A DNA stretch of 49,869 nucleotides from Anaerolineae bacterium (GCA_022013685.1 JAKLPV010000187.1:1-49869), one strand, 5' to 3'; shown: positions 24,593 through 33,724, numbered from the stretch's first letter. Program-made: numbers and translations. The notes: generated by a model from the letters alone, not told the origin.

Positions 24593-26041
24593 TTACGGGA
24601 GGGGACCACTAAAATCGACGAAGAACGGTGGGGGTTGGATGCCCGCCACGCAGGAGGTGTCCAGGTCTTGGAGCGAACCGTTCGCCAGGAATTTTGTGAA
24701 GGTATTGGCGCTGCAGCGGCTGGAAAGATTCCCATGACGCATGCCAGAAAAAACCAGATGGAGGTCGTTCTCCAGGTTTTCAGCCACGTTTTCGGCATAG
24801 CGCGGCGGCGTGATCGGGTCCGCTTCGCCAGAGAGGATCAAGACGGGCACATCTGATTGAAGCGGGGCGCGGAACGCGTCTGAAACCTGACCCTTGGGCC
24901 ACTCTGAACATACAGCAGCAAAATCCACCGTCCTGTCGCCAAAGACACTGTCTGCGCTGCGTCGGGCGGCTTCGGCACCGGAAATCAGCGGAGCGTCCTC
25001 GGTGCAGGTTACGGCATAGAACATACCGTCATATATACCCGCATTGACCATGAAGGCTTGCGAAATCAGCGGCACATAATTCTCGTCCGCATAGGCGGCA
25101 TGGATGGATAGGGGCAGGCTGGCAACCAGGTCTGGAACGTAAAGCGTATTGAAAACCATGCCGGCGACCAACTCTGGCGTAACGGTCAGATCCAGCGGCT
25201 TGTTGGTCAGGGGATGCGGAATAGTAATTTCTGCCGGGTTTTGCTCCAGGCGGGTGAGTAAGGCGGAAAATTCAGCTTCAAGATCTGGGAACGCACTGCC
25301 ACAGGCCTGGTCGGCTTCACAGCGCAGAAAGAACTTGTCGAGGGCAGCCTGGCCGTCTGTGGCCGAATCCATAAACATGACAAAATCAGCATCCACCACC
25401 GCATCCAGGGTGACAGTACGCACTCGCTGCGGAAACAGGCGCAGATAGGTCAGCGCAGCGCGTGTCCCGTAGGATGCGCCGTACAGATTAATGGTTTCGT
25501 AGCCCAGGGCAGCGCGCACCGCATCCAGGTCGGTCATGGCAATTTCGGTGTTGTAAAAGCTCAAGTCAGCATCCAGGCGCTCAGGGCAGGTTTTGAGTTC
25601 TTCCAGCGCCTGCTCATCGGTCAGCGATTCGTTTTCAGGGTCATGACAGCGCAAGGGATTCGACTTGCCCGTACCGCGCTGGTCGACCAAGACAATGTCG
25701 CGGTCTTCGTGGACATTAAACAGAAATGACAACATGGCCGGAAAAGCCTCGATGGCAGATTGGCCAGGGCCGCCAGCCAGCAGGAAGAGTGCATCTGGCT
25801 CGGGGTTGCGCTTGATCGCCGGGATAACTGCAATATTAAGCACAATTTGTCTCCCAGCCGGATTGGCACGGTCTTCAGGAACAGCCAGCGAGCCGCAGCG
25901 CGCATCCATTTGCGAACCTCGCGGCGAAACCAGGGCGCAATCCTTCAGCGCGATGGTGGCCTGGGGCGTAGCAGGCAAGCTTTGGGATGCGCAAGCCGAT
26001 AAGAACAAACTCACAAATAAAAAGATCAAGGTTCGGCGCAT
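24593..26041 (-). CDS. Lipoprotein alpha/beta hydrolase (tripeptidyl/prolyl aminopeptidase-like)
   Basis: 482 aa. Signal peptide with lipobox LSAC (Cys17) points to a surface-anchored lipoprotein. The alpha/beta-hydrolase core shows the oxyanion stretch LLAGGPGQSA near 87-96, DQRGTGKSNPLRC near 120-132, nucleophile elbow GASYG with Ser190, acid in LSGEADPITPP and His in SGMRHGN. The GGPG and DQRGTG motifs plus the C-terminal half are those of the SlpD/SlpE and proline-iminopeptidase group, which cleave N-terminal tri- or amino acids from peptides. It is the first gene of the operon with the NatAB-like transporter. Specificity is inferred from family only. Confidence 0.88.
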   Translation of the reverse strand: MRRTLIFLFVSLFLSACASQSLPATPQATIALKDCALVSPRGSQMDARCGSLAVPEDRANPAGRQIVLNIAVIPAIKRNPEPDALFLLAGGPGQSAIEAFPAMLSFLFNVHEDRDIVLVDQRGTGKSNPLRCHDPENESLTDEQALEELKTCPERLDADLSFYNTEIAMTDLDAVRAALGYETINLYGASYGTRAALTYLRLFPQRVRTVTLDAVVDADFVMFMDSATDGQAALDKFFLRCEADQACGSAFPDLEAEFSALLTRLEQNPAEITIPHPLTNKPLDLTVTPELVAGMVFNTLYVPDLVASLPLSIHAAYADENYVPLISQAFMVNAGIYDGMFYAVTCTEDAPLISGAEAARRSADSVFGDRTVDFAAVCSEWPKGQVSDAFRAPLQSDVPVLILSGEADPITPPRYAENVAENLENDLHLVFSGMRHGNLSSRCSANTFTKFLANGSLQDLDTSCVAGIQPPPFFVDFSGPLP

Positions 26042-26203
26042 TTTTTAGGCGAATCCTTTCTGTATCAAAATAAAGCAGGCTTTTGCCGGGGCCTTCTTCG
26101 GCGCAATTATAGCCTGAACCAGAGAATAAACCACCACTCCATTTTCCCAATTAAGTTTATTTTCACAAGATCCGGGCTTGTAGTATTTGTGCCTGAATAA
26201 GTA

Positions 26204-26233
26204 CTTGACAAGTCTTTTAAAAGGTTGTATTAT
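26204..26233 (+). promoter_or_regulatory. Sigma-70-type promoter of the LacI-family regulator gene
   Basis: TTGACA (26204-26209), 18-nt spacer, TATTAT (26228-26233). The -10 box overlaps the left edge of a 38-bp palindrome, so bound repressor would block polymerase. The start codon is 48 bp after the -10. Confidence 0.75.
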
Positions 26234-26268
26234 TTTAGCGAACGTTCGCGCGAACGTTCGCTAAAATA
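26231..26268. promoter_or_regulatory. 38-bp perfect palindrome, LacI-family operator
   Basis: The whole segment is its own reverse complement. It contains two adjacent copies of the LacI-type core GCGAACGTTCGC, flanked by TATTTTA and TAAAATA. The central CG pairs characteristic of LacI-family operators are present in each copy. It lies between the promoter -10 and the regulator's start codon (12 bp away), indicating autoregulation; two dimers could bind side by side. Confidence 0.85.
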
Positions 26269-26280
26269 GGCAAACAAACG

Positions 26281-27306
26281 ATGTCAACAAAAACTACGAA
26301 AACCACTCTAAAAGCGGTTGCGGCGCACGCCGGCGTCAGCTACCAGACCGTCTCGAAAGTCCTGAACGGGCAGTTGCAAGTTGCCCCTGAAACCCGCCAG
26401 CGCATCATGGATGCGACTCGAGAGTTAGATTATCGCCCCAATCAAATTGCGCGCAACATGCGCGCCCGGCGCAGCTTTATGATCGGCTATTCGTGGGTGC
26501 AAACATCTCCAGACCAGGTCAATCACATCCTCGACCAGTTCCTGAGCAGCATGGTACGCGAAGCTGAGGCGGCGGGCTATCACCTGCTGCCTTTCCCATT
26601 CCGCGAGGGACAGGATCAAGTGGACGATTATCGCGAGCTGATTGATACCGGGCGAGTGGATGGATTTGTGCTATCAAGCGTCAACTACAACGACCCACGG
26701 ATTGATTTTCTGCTTGAGCGACATTTCCCGTTTGTAGCTTTTGGTCGTTCCAACCCCGAACTTGACTTCCCCTATGTTGATGTGGATGGAGCGGATGGTT
26801 TACGCCAGGCAACCCAATACCTGATCGAACGAGGTCACAAAAGGATAGGAGCGATTGCCTGGCCGCACGATTCACGCGTTGGCAATGAACGCATGCGCGG
26901 CTACTTCGAAGTCATGCAATCAGCAGGGCTGGAAGTTATCCCGGATTGGATCGAGCGCGGCGAAGGAACATTTGATTTTGGGCGCGAAGCAACTTTGCGC
27001 CTGCTTGCCTTGCCAGCAGATGAACGTCCAACCGCCCTGGTGGCGCTAAACGATACTCAGGCCATTGGCGCAACCCACGCAGCCAGAGAGCAAAACATCG
27101 AAGTTAGCCGCGATCTGGCAATTGTCGGCTTCGACGATGCCCCCATGTCACAATATCTTTTTCCCCCGCTCACAACGGTGCGTCAGCCCATTCGCGAGGC
27201 CGGGCGAAAGTGTGTTGAAATTTTGGTTTCACAAATGGAAGGAAAGCCACTCTCAGAAACACAGGTTCTTCTTTCCCCACAGCTTATCGTACGAGCCTCT
27301 GCATAA
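26281..27306 (+). CDS. LacI-family transcriptional regulator
   Basis: 341 aa. N-terminal HTH: TLKAVAAHAGVSYQTVSKVLNGQLQVAPETRQRI (about 9-42), hinge near 45-60 (LDYRPNQIARNMRARRS), then a periplasmic-binding-protein-like effector domain with typical PTALVALNDTQAIG and VGFDDAPMSQYLFPPLTTVRQP stretches. It is preceded by a strong promoter and a double LacI-type operator, so it probably represses itself. It is followed by sugar ABC importer, GH65 phosphorylase and beta-phosphoglucomutase genes, which it presumably controls; the inducer is probably the imported sugar or a breakdown product. Confidence 0.95.
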   Translation: MSTKTTKTTLKAVAAHAGVSYQTVSKVLNGQLQVAPETRQRIMDATRELDYRPNQIARNMRARRSFMIGYSWVQTSPDQVNHILDQFLSSMVREAEAAGYHLLPFPFREGQDQVDDYRELIDTGRVDGFVLSSVNYNDPRIDFLLERHFPFVAFGRSNPELDFPYVDVDGADGLRQATQYLIERGHKRIGAIAWPHDSRVGNERMRGYFEVMQSAGLEVIPDWIERGEGTFDFGREATLRLLALPADERPTALVALNDTQAIGATHAAREQNIEVSRDLAIVGFDDAPMSQYLFPPLTTVRQPIREAGRKCVEILVSQMEGKPLSETQVLLSPQLIVRASA

Positions 27307-27498
27307 AAAATACCCCGGCTCGGACATATCAGAGCAGTGCAGGTCACTTTTGCGGGCGTCATGCGCTGCTCTCTCGAACTCCACAACCACGAAGGAGGTG
27401 AATTTCGTTTTCCAAAACCAGGGTTACTCACTTTTACCATAAAAATCCGCTTTTTGCATGCATTTCAAGTTACTTTCAAAAATAAAAGGAGTAAGAAG

Positions 27499-28809
27499 AT
27501 GAAATCGCTCTACAAAGTATTCTCTTTCTTGTTCATGGTTGCGCTACTGCTCGCCGCCCGCGGCGCGCCAAGCCCCGAGACGATCGTGGAGACTGTCAAA
27601 GAAACCCAGATCGTCGAAGTCCCTGTCGAAGTTCCTGCAGAAAAAACCATCGTGCGCCTTTCCGGCTGGGCTTCCAGCCCATCTGAAACCGCCCTGCTCC
27701 AATCGCTGCTCTACCAGTTTTCGGTTGAAAACCCCGATATCCTGGTCAAGTATGAACCGATCACTGGTGACTACAAACAAGCCCTGTTGACTTCGATCGC
27801 ATCAGGCACCGAACCAGATATCTACTACGTGGACATTTTTTGGTGGCTCGAACTGGCTACCAACGATGTACTCTTGCCCCTGGATGATCTGATGGCTTCG
27901 ACCAGCACCCAGCGCGATGATTTTATCCCCGTATTGATGGATGCCTTTACTTATGAAGGCACCACCTATGGAATCGCCAAGGATTTCAATACTCTGGGCA
28001 TGTTCTACAACAAAGGCCTGTTCGATAAGGCCGGCCTGGAATATCCCACCGACGATTGGAACTGGGACGACCTGAAAGCCGCCTCTGCGGCCCTGACCGA
28101 CACCAGCGACCCCAACCGGCCAATTTATGGCTTCTGCACCGCTCCTGACCCTGGTCGTTTCCCCGCCTTTGTTTTCCAAAACGGTGGCACAGTCATGAGC
28201 GCTGATTTTAGTGATACCACCCTGGATAGCGACGCTGCTGTCGGCGCTGCCGAGTTCTACACCTCGTTCCGCACAGAAGGCATCGGCGCTTTGCCCTCCG
28301 ACCTGGGCGAGGGCTGGCAAGGGACCCTGTTCGGCAAGGGGCAGTGCGCCATGGTTTATGAAGGCGGCTGGCTGATCCCTTACCTGCGCGACCAATTCCC
28401 AACAACCCAATACGGTGTGGTAATGCCGCCCGCCGGGCCGGCAGGTGAAGGCAATCTGATCTTCACTGTTGCCTGGGGAATTTCTGCCAACACCAAGAAT
28501 GCAGACGCCGCCTGGAAAGTTGTCGAGTTCTTGTCCAACGAAACCAGCCAGCAGACAGTTCTTGAAAGTGGATTTGCCCTGCCCTCGCGCATATCCCTGC
28601 AAAACAGTGACTACCTGAAAAACAATCCAAATTCGGCCGCCATCTTCAACGGTTCTTTAAACGGCGCCCAGCCCTTCTTCTGGGGTGCGGTCGGCTCGGA
28701 TGTGAATGATCAAATGGGCAAAGCCCTCGAGCGTGTCTTCAAGGAAAACCAGGCTGTGGCCGAGGCAATGCAACAGGCTGCTGAAGCCATCCGCAAGGCC
28801 ATGAAGTAA
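27499..28809 (+). CDS. ABC sugar transporter substrate-binding protein, altered lipobox
   Basis: 436 aa from ATG 27499 with SD AAAGGAG; a longer frame upstream has no ribosome site. The N-terminus is a signal peptide ending LLLAARGAPSP where a lipoprotein would read LAAC-G; Arg21 is CGC, one base from the Cys codon TGC. A short Glu/Val/Pro linker follows, then a family-1 type solute-binding fold: GTEPDIYYVDIFWW, TYGIAKDFNTLGMFYNK, GLFDKAGLEYPTDDWNWDDL, MVYEGGWLIPYL and WGISANTKNADAAWKVVEFL. These match the binding proteins of oligosaccharide importers (MalE/UgpB group). It probably captures a disaccharide for the GH65 phosphorylase encoded downstream. Confidence 0.93.
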   Translation: MKSLYKVFSFLFMVALLLAARGAPSPETIVETVKETQIVEVPVEVPAEKTIVRLSGWASSPSETALLQSLLYQFSVENPDILVKYEPITGDYKQALLTSIASGTEPDIYYVDIFWWLELATNDVLLPLDDLMASTSTQRDDFIPVLMDAFTYEGTTYGIAKDFNTLGMFYNKGLFDKAGLEYPTDDWNWDDLKAASAALTDTSDPNRPIYGFCTAPDPGRFPAFVFQNGGTVMSADFSDTTLDSDAAVGAAEFYTSFRTEGIGALPSDLGEGWQGTLFGKGQCAMVYEGGWLIPYLRDQFPTTQYGVVMPPAGPAGEGNLIFTVAWGISANTKNADAAWKVVEFLSNETSQQTVLESGFALPSRISLQNSDYLKNNPNSAAIFNGSLNGAQPFFWGAVGSDVNDQMGKALERVFKENQAVAEAMQQAAEAIRKAMK

Positions 28810-28828
28810 ATCGGGCGCAGTTTCTAGT

Positions 28829-28867
28829 TCGGATGGGCTGTCTGGCCCGGCTCGGCAGCCCGTCCGA
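28829..28867 (+). other. Intercistronic hairpin after the binding-protein gene
   Basis: TCGGATGGGCTG (28829-28840) pairs with CAGCCCGTCCGA (28856-28867) with one G-T wobble, followed by a short TTTCT. Hairpins at this place in sugar ABC operons usually protect the binding-protein mRNA and lower permease expression; that role is inferred. Confidence 0.6.
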
Positions 28868-28892
28868 TTTCTCCCAAAAAACGGAGTATCTG

Positions 28893-29783
28893 ATGAACGT
28901 TAGCATCAAGAACAAAAAAATCTCCGAGGCCATCACTGGTTACCTGTTTATTTCTCCCTGGCTGATTATTTTTACAATTTTCAGCATCGTCTCGCTGGCT
29001 TATGCGGTCTATCTCTCTTTCACCAGTTACAACCTGCTTAAACCACCGCAGTGGTGGGGGCTGGAAGGTTATCTGCGTGTCTTTGACGATGACCTGTTCC
29101 TAAAGAAAGCCCTGCCCAATACCTTCAAATACGTTCTGATCGTCGTTCCGCTTCAAACCATCCTTAGCCTGATACTGGCCTTCGCGATGGATCAGAAACT
29201 TCGTTTCCAGCGCGTTTTCCGCACGCTCTTCTACCTGCCATCGGTGACTTCCTCGGTCGTTATTTCGCTCATCTTCATCTGGATTTTTGCACCGCAAGGC
29301 ATCTTCAATCAGATTACAAACCTGTCGGTTAACTGGCTGGATGACCCGCGTACGGCTTTTTACGTCATCATGGGCATGAATATCTTCACCACCAGCGGCA
29401 CGTTGATGCTCATTTTCCTGGCTGGGCTGCAAGATATTTCAGCATCCATCTACGAAGCATCCCAGATCGATGGCGCCAATCCTGTCCAGACCTTTTTCTA
29501 CATCACAATCCCCATGATCAGGCCGGTGATTTTCTTTGTCGTAACGGTTGGCATCATCGGATGCTTCCAGGTTTTTGATCAGATTTTTGTCATGACCGCC
29601 GGCGGCCCGCTCGACAGCACCACCACTGTTACCTATCTCATCTACAAATGGGCCTTCCGCGATACCACCATCAAAATGGGGCAGGCATCTGCCCTGGCAG
29701 TTGTCCTGACCTTTATCATCCTCATCATCACCATTCTCCAGCGCCGCGTCATTGAAGGCAGCGGCTCTTCGGCAGAAAGTTAA
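28893..29783 (+). CDS. ABC sugar transporter permease (MalF-type)
   Basis: 296 aa from ATG 28893 (SD ACGGAG, 6-nt spacing). About six membrane helices (near 20-42, 80-105, 113-135, 150-172, 210-235 and 268-290). The EAA loop reads YEASQIDGANPVQTFFYITIP, the cytoplasmic contact for the ATPase. The PSVTSSVVISLIFIWIF segment and the FVMTAGGP stretch are typical of the MalF/UgpA group of sugar permeases. No ATP-binding gene is present in the locus, so a shared MsiK/UgpC-like ATPase encoded elsewhere is probably used. Confidence 0.94.
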   Translation: MNVSIKNKKISEAITGYLFISPWLIIFTIFSIVSLAYAVYLSFTSYNLLKPPQWWGLEGYLRVFDDDLFLKKALPNTFKYVLIVVPLQTILSLILAFAMDQKLRFQRVFRTLFYLPSVTSSVVISLIFIWIFAPQGIFNQITNLSVNWLDDPRTAFYVIMGMNIFTTSGTLMLIFLAGLQDISASIYEASQIDGANPVQTFFYITIPMIRPVIFFVVTVGIIGCFQVFDQIFVMTAGGPLDSTTTVTYLIYKWAFRDTTIKMGQASALAVVLTFIILIITILQRRVIEGSGSSAES

Positions 29784-29795
29784 AGGCGGCGAAAT

Positions 29796-30719
29796 ATGTC
29801 TATCTCCTCTGCTTCCCGCTCGCCCGGCATTGAATGGCCAGTTGTCCTTACCCGGGTTCGTAAAGTGATCTTCTATGCCATCCTGATATTTTGGACATTG
29901 CTCTCCATCGCGCCGCTCTATTTCACCCTGGTATTCTCGCTCAAGCCGGTGGTTGATGCTTATACCCCGCCCATCTGGTGGCCGGTTCCTTTTACGTTTG
30001 ACAACTACCAAACCATTCTCGAGACCTTCGATCTCTTTCCGCGCTGGGTGGTTAACAGCATCAACATCTCTGTGGTTGTGACCCTTTTTCGAGTCCTGTT
30101 TTGCGCGATGGCCGGCTACTCCTTTGCCCGCATCGAATTTCCTTTCAAAAAGTTCATTTTCAATATGCTGCTGGTCTCGATGATGATACCGGGTGTCGTT
30201 ACGCTTATCCCTCAATTTTTGATCATCGGCCCGGGATTGATTCGCGGGGGAATCTCGCTGGGCGAGTTAACCATCCCGACCGGTTTCAACCTGATCGACA
30301 GCCCGATGGGGGTCATCCTGCCCGGGGTTGCAGATGCCTTCGGTGTCTTTATGATGACCCAGTTCTACAAATCCTTCCCCAAGGAACTCGAAGAAGCCGC
30401 CATGATGGACGGGTCTGGGCGCTGGGGGACGTTCTTTCGCATCGTTCTGCCCATCAGCCAGACCCAACTGCTGACCCTCGGCCTGCTGACCTTTCAGGGT
30501 GCGTGGAATAACTTCATGTGGCCGCTGCTCGTCCTGCGCTCGCCTGAATTCTTCACCCTGCCGATCGGCCTGCAATGGTTCCGCGGCGAGTATTACACCC
30601 TTTATTCGGTCGTGCTTGCAGGGTCACTCTTCAATACCCTGCCCATGCTGATCATTTTCTTCGTCTTCCAGCGCTACTTTATCCGCAGCATCGCCTCCAC
30701 CGGCTCGAAAGAAGGCTGA
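29796..30719 (+). CDS. ABC sugar transporter permease (MalG-type)
   Basis: 307 aa, starting 12 bp after the first permease, with AAAGGCGG upstream. Six predicted membrane helices (near 25-48, 88-112, 122-145, 170-195, 225-245 and 275-298). The EAA loop is LEEAAMMDGSGRWGTFFRIVLPI. FDNYQTILE and NSINISVVVTLF are typical of MalG/UgpE partners. It completes the importer channel with the MalF-type permease. The GH65 gene follows after 71 bp. Confidence 0.94.
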   Translation: MSISSASRSPGIEWPVVLTRVRKVIFYAILIFWTLLSIAPLYFTLVFSLKPVVDAYTPPIWWPVPFTFDNYQTILETFDLFPRWVVNSINISVVVTLFRVLFCAMAGYSFARIEFPFKKFIFNMLLVSMMIPGVVTLIPQFLIIGPGLIRGGISLGELTIPTGFNLIDSPMGVILPGVADAFGVFMMTQFYKSFPKELEEAAMMDGSGRWGTFFRIVLPISQTQLLTLGLLTFQGAWNNFMWPLLVLRSPEFFTLPIGLQWFRGEYYTLYSVVLAGSLFNTLPMLIIFFVFQRYFIRSIASTGSKEG

Positions 30720-30790
30720 GTTTCTCCTCCAAACAGCCTGCCCTGTTGTCGCGGCAGGGCAGGTCAGGATACCAATCAAAATTACCGACT

Positions 30791-32938
30791 ATGTGGAAAA
30801 TTACTGAAAACTCATTTGACCCGGCTTCACAAAATCACAAAGAGACCATTTTTACCATCGGCAATGGGTATCTTTCCACGCGCGGCGCGCTGGAAGAAGG
30901 ATACCCGGGTGAAAGCCGCGCCAGTTTTGTTCATGGCGTCTTTGATGATACGCCGGTCGTTTTTACCGAGCTGGCCAACGCGCCAGACTGGATGGCCCTG
31001 AGCATCCTGCTCAACGGCGAACGCTTCTCCCTTGCCCGCGGAACGATTCTCGATTTCCAGCGTGAGCTCGATCTGCGCAGCGGCTTGCTAACCCGCCGTG
31101 TGCGCTGGCAATCTCCAGGTGGGCACGTTGCCACGCTCCTTTTTGAGCGGTTTGCTTCGCTCGCCGACGAACACCTGCTGGCCTTGCGCTGCCAGGTTAT
31201 TCCCGAATTCGACGGCGAAATCGAAATCCGGGCCGCGCTCAACGGCAACATGGATAATGAAGGTCTCACTCACTGGCTGCACGTCAGCCAGCGTCGGGAA
31301 AATTGGGAGACAGTCTGCCTGCAAACCCGCACCCGTAAAAGCGGCATCGCTCTGGCTCTTGCCATGCGCCTGCGCGGATTTGACTCCCCTCAGCCTGATT
31401 ACTGGGATGTGGAGAATGTGCCCACGCTGCGGCAGGTGTTCCCGGCCCGGCGCGGTGAAACCGTGACCGTCACAAAATTTGTCGGCATTGCAACATCGCG
31501 CGACAGCGATGATCCACTGGCGCTGGCGCTCGAGCGTGCTGCCCGGCCCCAAAGCTGGGATGCGGCTCTCGAAGCCCAAAAACAGGCCTGGGAACGCGAG
31601 TGGGAGCGCTGCGAGGTCAGCATTGAAGGCGACGACGAAGCCCAAATCGCCATCCGCTTTAGCCTGTTCCAGTTGCTGATCGCTGCGCCGCGTCACGACA
31701 ACCGCGTCAATATCGGCGCAAAAACCCTGTCCGGGTTTGGTTACAGAGGCCACGCCTTCTGGGATACCGAAATTTTCATGCTGCCGGTTTTTACCTACAC
31801 AGCGCCGCAGATTGCGCGCAACCTGCTCGATTATCGCTACCTGACCCTGCCTGCTGCCCGCGAAAAAGCCAGCGCCGCTGGGTATGAAGGAGCCTGGTTT
31901 GCCTGGGAAAGCGCTGCCACCGGAGATGAAGTCACACCAACCTGGGTGCCCGATTTTCACGACAAAAAGAAACTTGCCCGCGTTTGGACCGGTGACCTGG
32001 CGCTTCACATCTCTGCCGATGTGGCTTATGCTGCCTGGCAATACTGGCGCGCCACCGGCGACGATACCTGGTTCGCAGAGCGCGGCGCCGAACTGGTGCT
32101 GGATACCGCCAAATTCTTCGCCGCCCGCGCCGAATGGCAACCCGAACGCGGCTGTTACGCCTACAGCGATGTGATCGGCCCGGACGAATACCACGACCAC
32201 AACAATAACAACGCTTACACCAATCGGTTGGCTAAATGGAATTTACAAACCGGATTGGCCATACTCGATTGGCTGAAAAACAACCAGCCAGGAAAAGCGA
32301 TAGAGCTTGCCCGTTCGCTCGATTTGAACGCGGAGCGACTCTCGAAATGGCAGGATGTGGCTGAGAAAATCTGTATGCGTGTTGAGCCAGACGGCCTGAT
32401 CGAACAGTTTGATGGCTTCTTCGCCCTCAAGGATATCAAACTGGCCGATTATGAACCGCGCACCCGCTCGATGCATGAAATTTTCGGTGTTGAAGCGGCC
32501 AACGAGTATCAAGTACTCAAACAGCCGGATGTGCTGATGATGCAATATCTGCTGCACAACGAATACAGCGATGAACAAATTCGCACCAACTACGATTACT
32601 ACACTCCGCGCACCGACCACACTTACGGTTCATCACTGGGGCCGTCCATCCAGGCGATTGTCGCCTGCCTGATGGGCGATGTCGAAGAAGCCTACGAGCA
32701 CTTCATCCGCGCCGCCCGCGCCGACTTGCGCGATGTGCGCGGCAACGCCGGCGACGGCATCCACGCCGCCTCAGCAGGCGGAACCTGGCAGGCCGTGGTC
32801 TTTGGCTTTGGTGGCTTGCGTATCCATGCTGACGGTAGCTGGGAGACCCATCCACACTTGCCCCAACACTGGCAGAGCCTCACCTTCCGCTTTTACCTGC
32901 ACGGACAACAGCATATCGTCCGTCTTGAAAATCGCTAA
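30791..32938 (+). CDS. GH65 family glycoside phosphorylase
   Basis: 715 aa from ATG 30791; an open frame upstream overlaps the permease gene and is not credible. The start MWKITENSFDP and FTIGNGYLSTRGALEEGYPG are typical of GH65 N-terminal domains. The catalytic (alpha/alpha)6 region has GYRGHAFWDTEIFMLP, and the general acid Glu466 lies in VIGPDEYHDHNNNNAYTN. GH65 phosphorylases (maltose, trehalose, kojibiose, nigerose) invert configuration, giving beta-glucose-1-phosphate plus a sugar. A beta-phosphoglucomutase gene 120 bp downstream supports phosphorylase activity over hydrolase. Which disaccharide it uses cannot be decided by eye. No clear SD. Confidence 0.93.
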   Translation: MWKITENSFDPASQNHKETIFTIGNGYLSTRGALEEGYPGESRASFVHGVFDDTPVVFTELANAPDWMALSILLNGERFSLARGTILDFQRELDLRSGLLTRRVRWQSPGGHVATLLFERFASLADEHLLALRCQVIPEFDGEIEIRAALNGNMDNEGLTHWLHVSQRRENWETVCLQTRTRKSGIALALAMRLRGFDSPQPDYWDVENVPTLRQVFPARRGETVTVTKFVGIATSRDSDDPLALALERAARPQSWDAALEAQKQAWEREWERCEVSIEGDDEAQIAIRFSLFQLLIAAPRHDNRVNIGAKTLSGFGYRGHAFWDTEIFMLPVFTYTAPQIARNLLDYRYLTLPAAREKASAAGYEGAWFAWESAATGDEVTPTWVPDFHDKKKLARVWTGDLALHISADVAYAAWQYWRATGDDTWFAERGAELVLDTAKFFAARAEWQPERGCYAYSDVIGPDEYHDHNNNNAYTNRLAKWNLQTGLAILDWLKNNQPGKAIELARSLDLNAERLSKWQDVAEKICMRVEPDGLIEQFDGFFALKDIKLADYEPRTRSMHEIFGVEAANEYQVLKQPDVLMMQYLLHNEYSDEQIRTNYDYYTPRTDHTYGSSLGPSIQAIVACLMGDVEEAYEHFIRAARADLRDVRGNAGDGIHAASAGGTWQAVVFGFGGLRIHADGSWETHPHLPQHWQSLTFRFYLHGQQHIVRLENR

Positions 32939-32962
32939 CTCGCTTTACCGGGGAAACAACAA

Positions 32963-33003
32963 AACTGCCATCTCTGAGGCTCAGAAATGGCAGTTCCTTT
33001 TTC
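32963..33003 (+). terminator. Intrinsic terminator between GH65 and beta-PGM genes
   Basis: AACTGCCAT (32963-32971) pairs with ATGGCAGTT (32987-32995); an inner TCTG/CAGA stem continues it. It is followed by CCTTTTTC. It lies upstream of the beta-phosphoglucomutase start at 33059, so that gene depends on read-through or a separate start site. Confidence 0.8.
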
Positions 33004-33058
33004 GGGACTTTATCCCAAAGCCCCTTCTATTTACGCACCTATTGGATGGAAACACCTC

Positions 33059-33724
33059 ATGAAAATAAAAGCCTTTATCTTCGACCTGGATGGCGTACTG
33101 ACCGACACTGCCGAATATCACTACCGCGGCTGGAAACGCCTGGCCGACGAACTCGATGTGGCCTTTACCCGCGAGGAAAACGAAGCCCTGCGCGGTATTC
33201 CGCGTCGCGAGTCGCTGCTGCTCATGCTCAAAGGCCGTACTTATCCTGAAGAGCAGTTACAACAATTTATGGAGCGCAAGAACAACTATTACCTGAACTT
33301 CGTCCGCGAAATCACAGCGGCGGATCTCCTGCCCGGCGCGCGCGAACTGCTCAATGAAATCCGCGCGGCAGGCTTAAAATCGGGTCTTGGCTCGGCCAGC
33401 AAGAACGCCCGGGAAGTCATCGAGCGCCTGGGGATATCGTCGCTACTGGACGCCGTCTCGGATGGAAGCAGTGTCCAGCGCCAAAAACCTGCTCCCGACC
33501 TGTTCCTGCATGCCGCCGGTCAATTGGGATTCGCCGCGCAAGAATGCGTCGTGGTGGAAGATGCCGCCGCAGGGATAGAATCCGCTCGCGCAGGAAATTT
33601 TTGGACAATCGGTATTGGCCCGGCATCCAGGCTCGCAAGTGCAGATCTCATCCTTCCAAACCTGAAAAATGCCAGGCTGGGAGATTTGCTGGCATTTTTC
33701 GATACATTCCAAGCGGAAAGATGA
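33059..33724 (+). CDS. pgmB: Beta-phosphoglucomutase (HAD superfamily)
   Basis: 221 aa from ATG 33059. HAD motif I is FDLDGVLTDTAEYHY with Asp9 (nucleophile) and Asp11 (acid/base); the DTAEYHY extension and the cap motif RGIPRRESL are specific to beta-phosphoglucomutases. Later motifs: GLGSASKNA (motif II), Lys in QRQKPAPDLFL (motif III) and VVEDAAAGIESA (motif IV). It interconverts beta-glucose-1-phosphate and glucose-6-phosphate. It completes the phosphorolytic route with the GH65 enzyme upstream. An intrinsic terminator separates the two genes, and ribosome binding looks weak (GGAAAC). Confidence 0.95.
   Translation: MKIKAFIFDLDGVLTDTAEYHYRGWKRLADELDVAFTREENEALRGIPRRESLLLMLKGRTYPEEQLQQFMERKNNYYLNFVREITAADLLPGARELLNEIRAAGLKSGLGSASKNAREVIERLGISSLLDAVSDGSSVQRQKPAPDLFLHAAGQLGFAAQECVVVEDAAAGIESARAGNFWTIGIGPASRLASADLILPNLKNARLGDLLAFFDTFQAER

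Noticed and set aside
30575..30790. N-terminal extension of the GH65 frame
   Set aside because: Overlaps the MalG-type permease in another frame; MWKITENSFDP at 30791 is the natural GH65 start.
31088..32200. Leftward 370-codon open frame inside the GH65 gene
   Set aside because: Shadow frame produced by high third-position GC of GH65; no recognisable domain.
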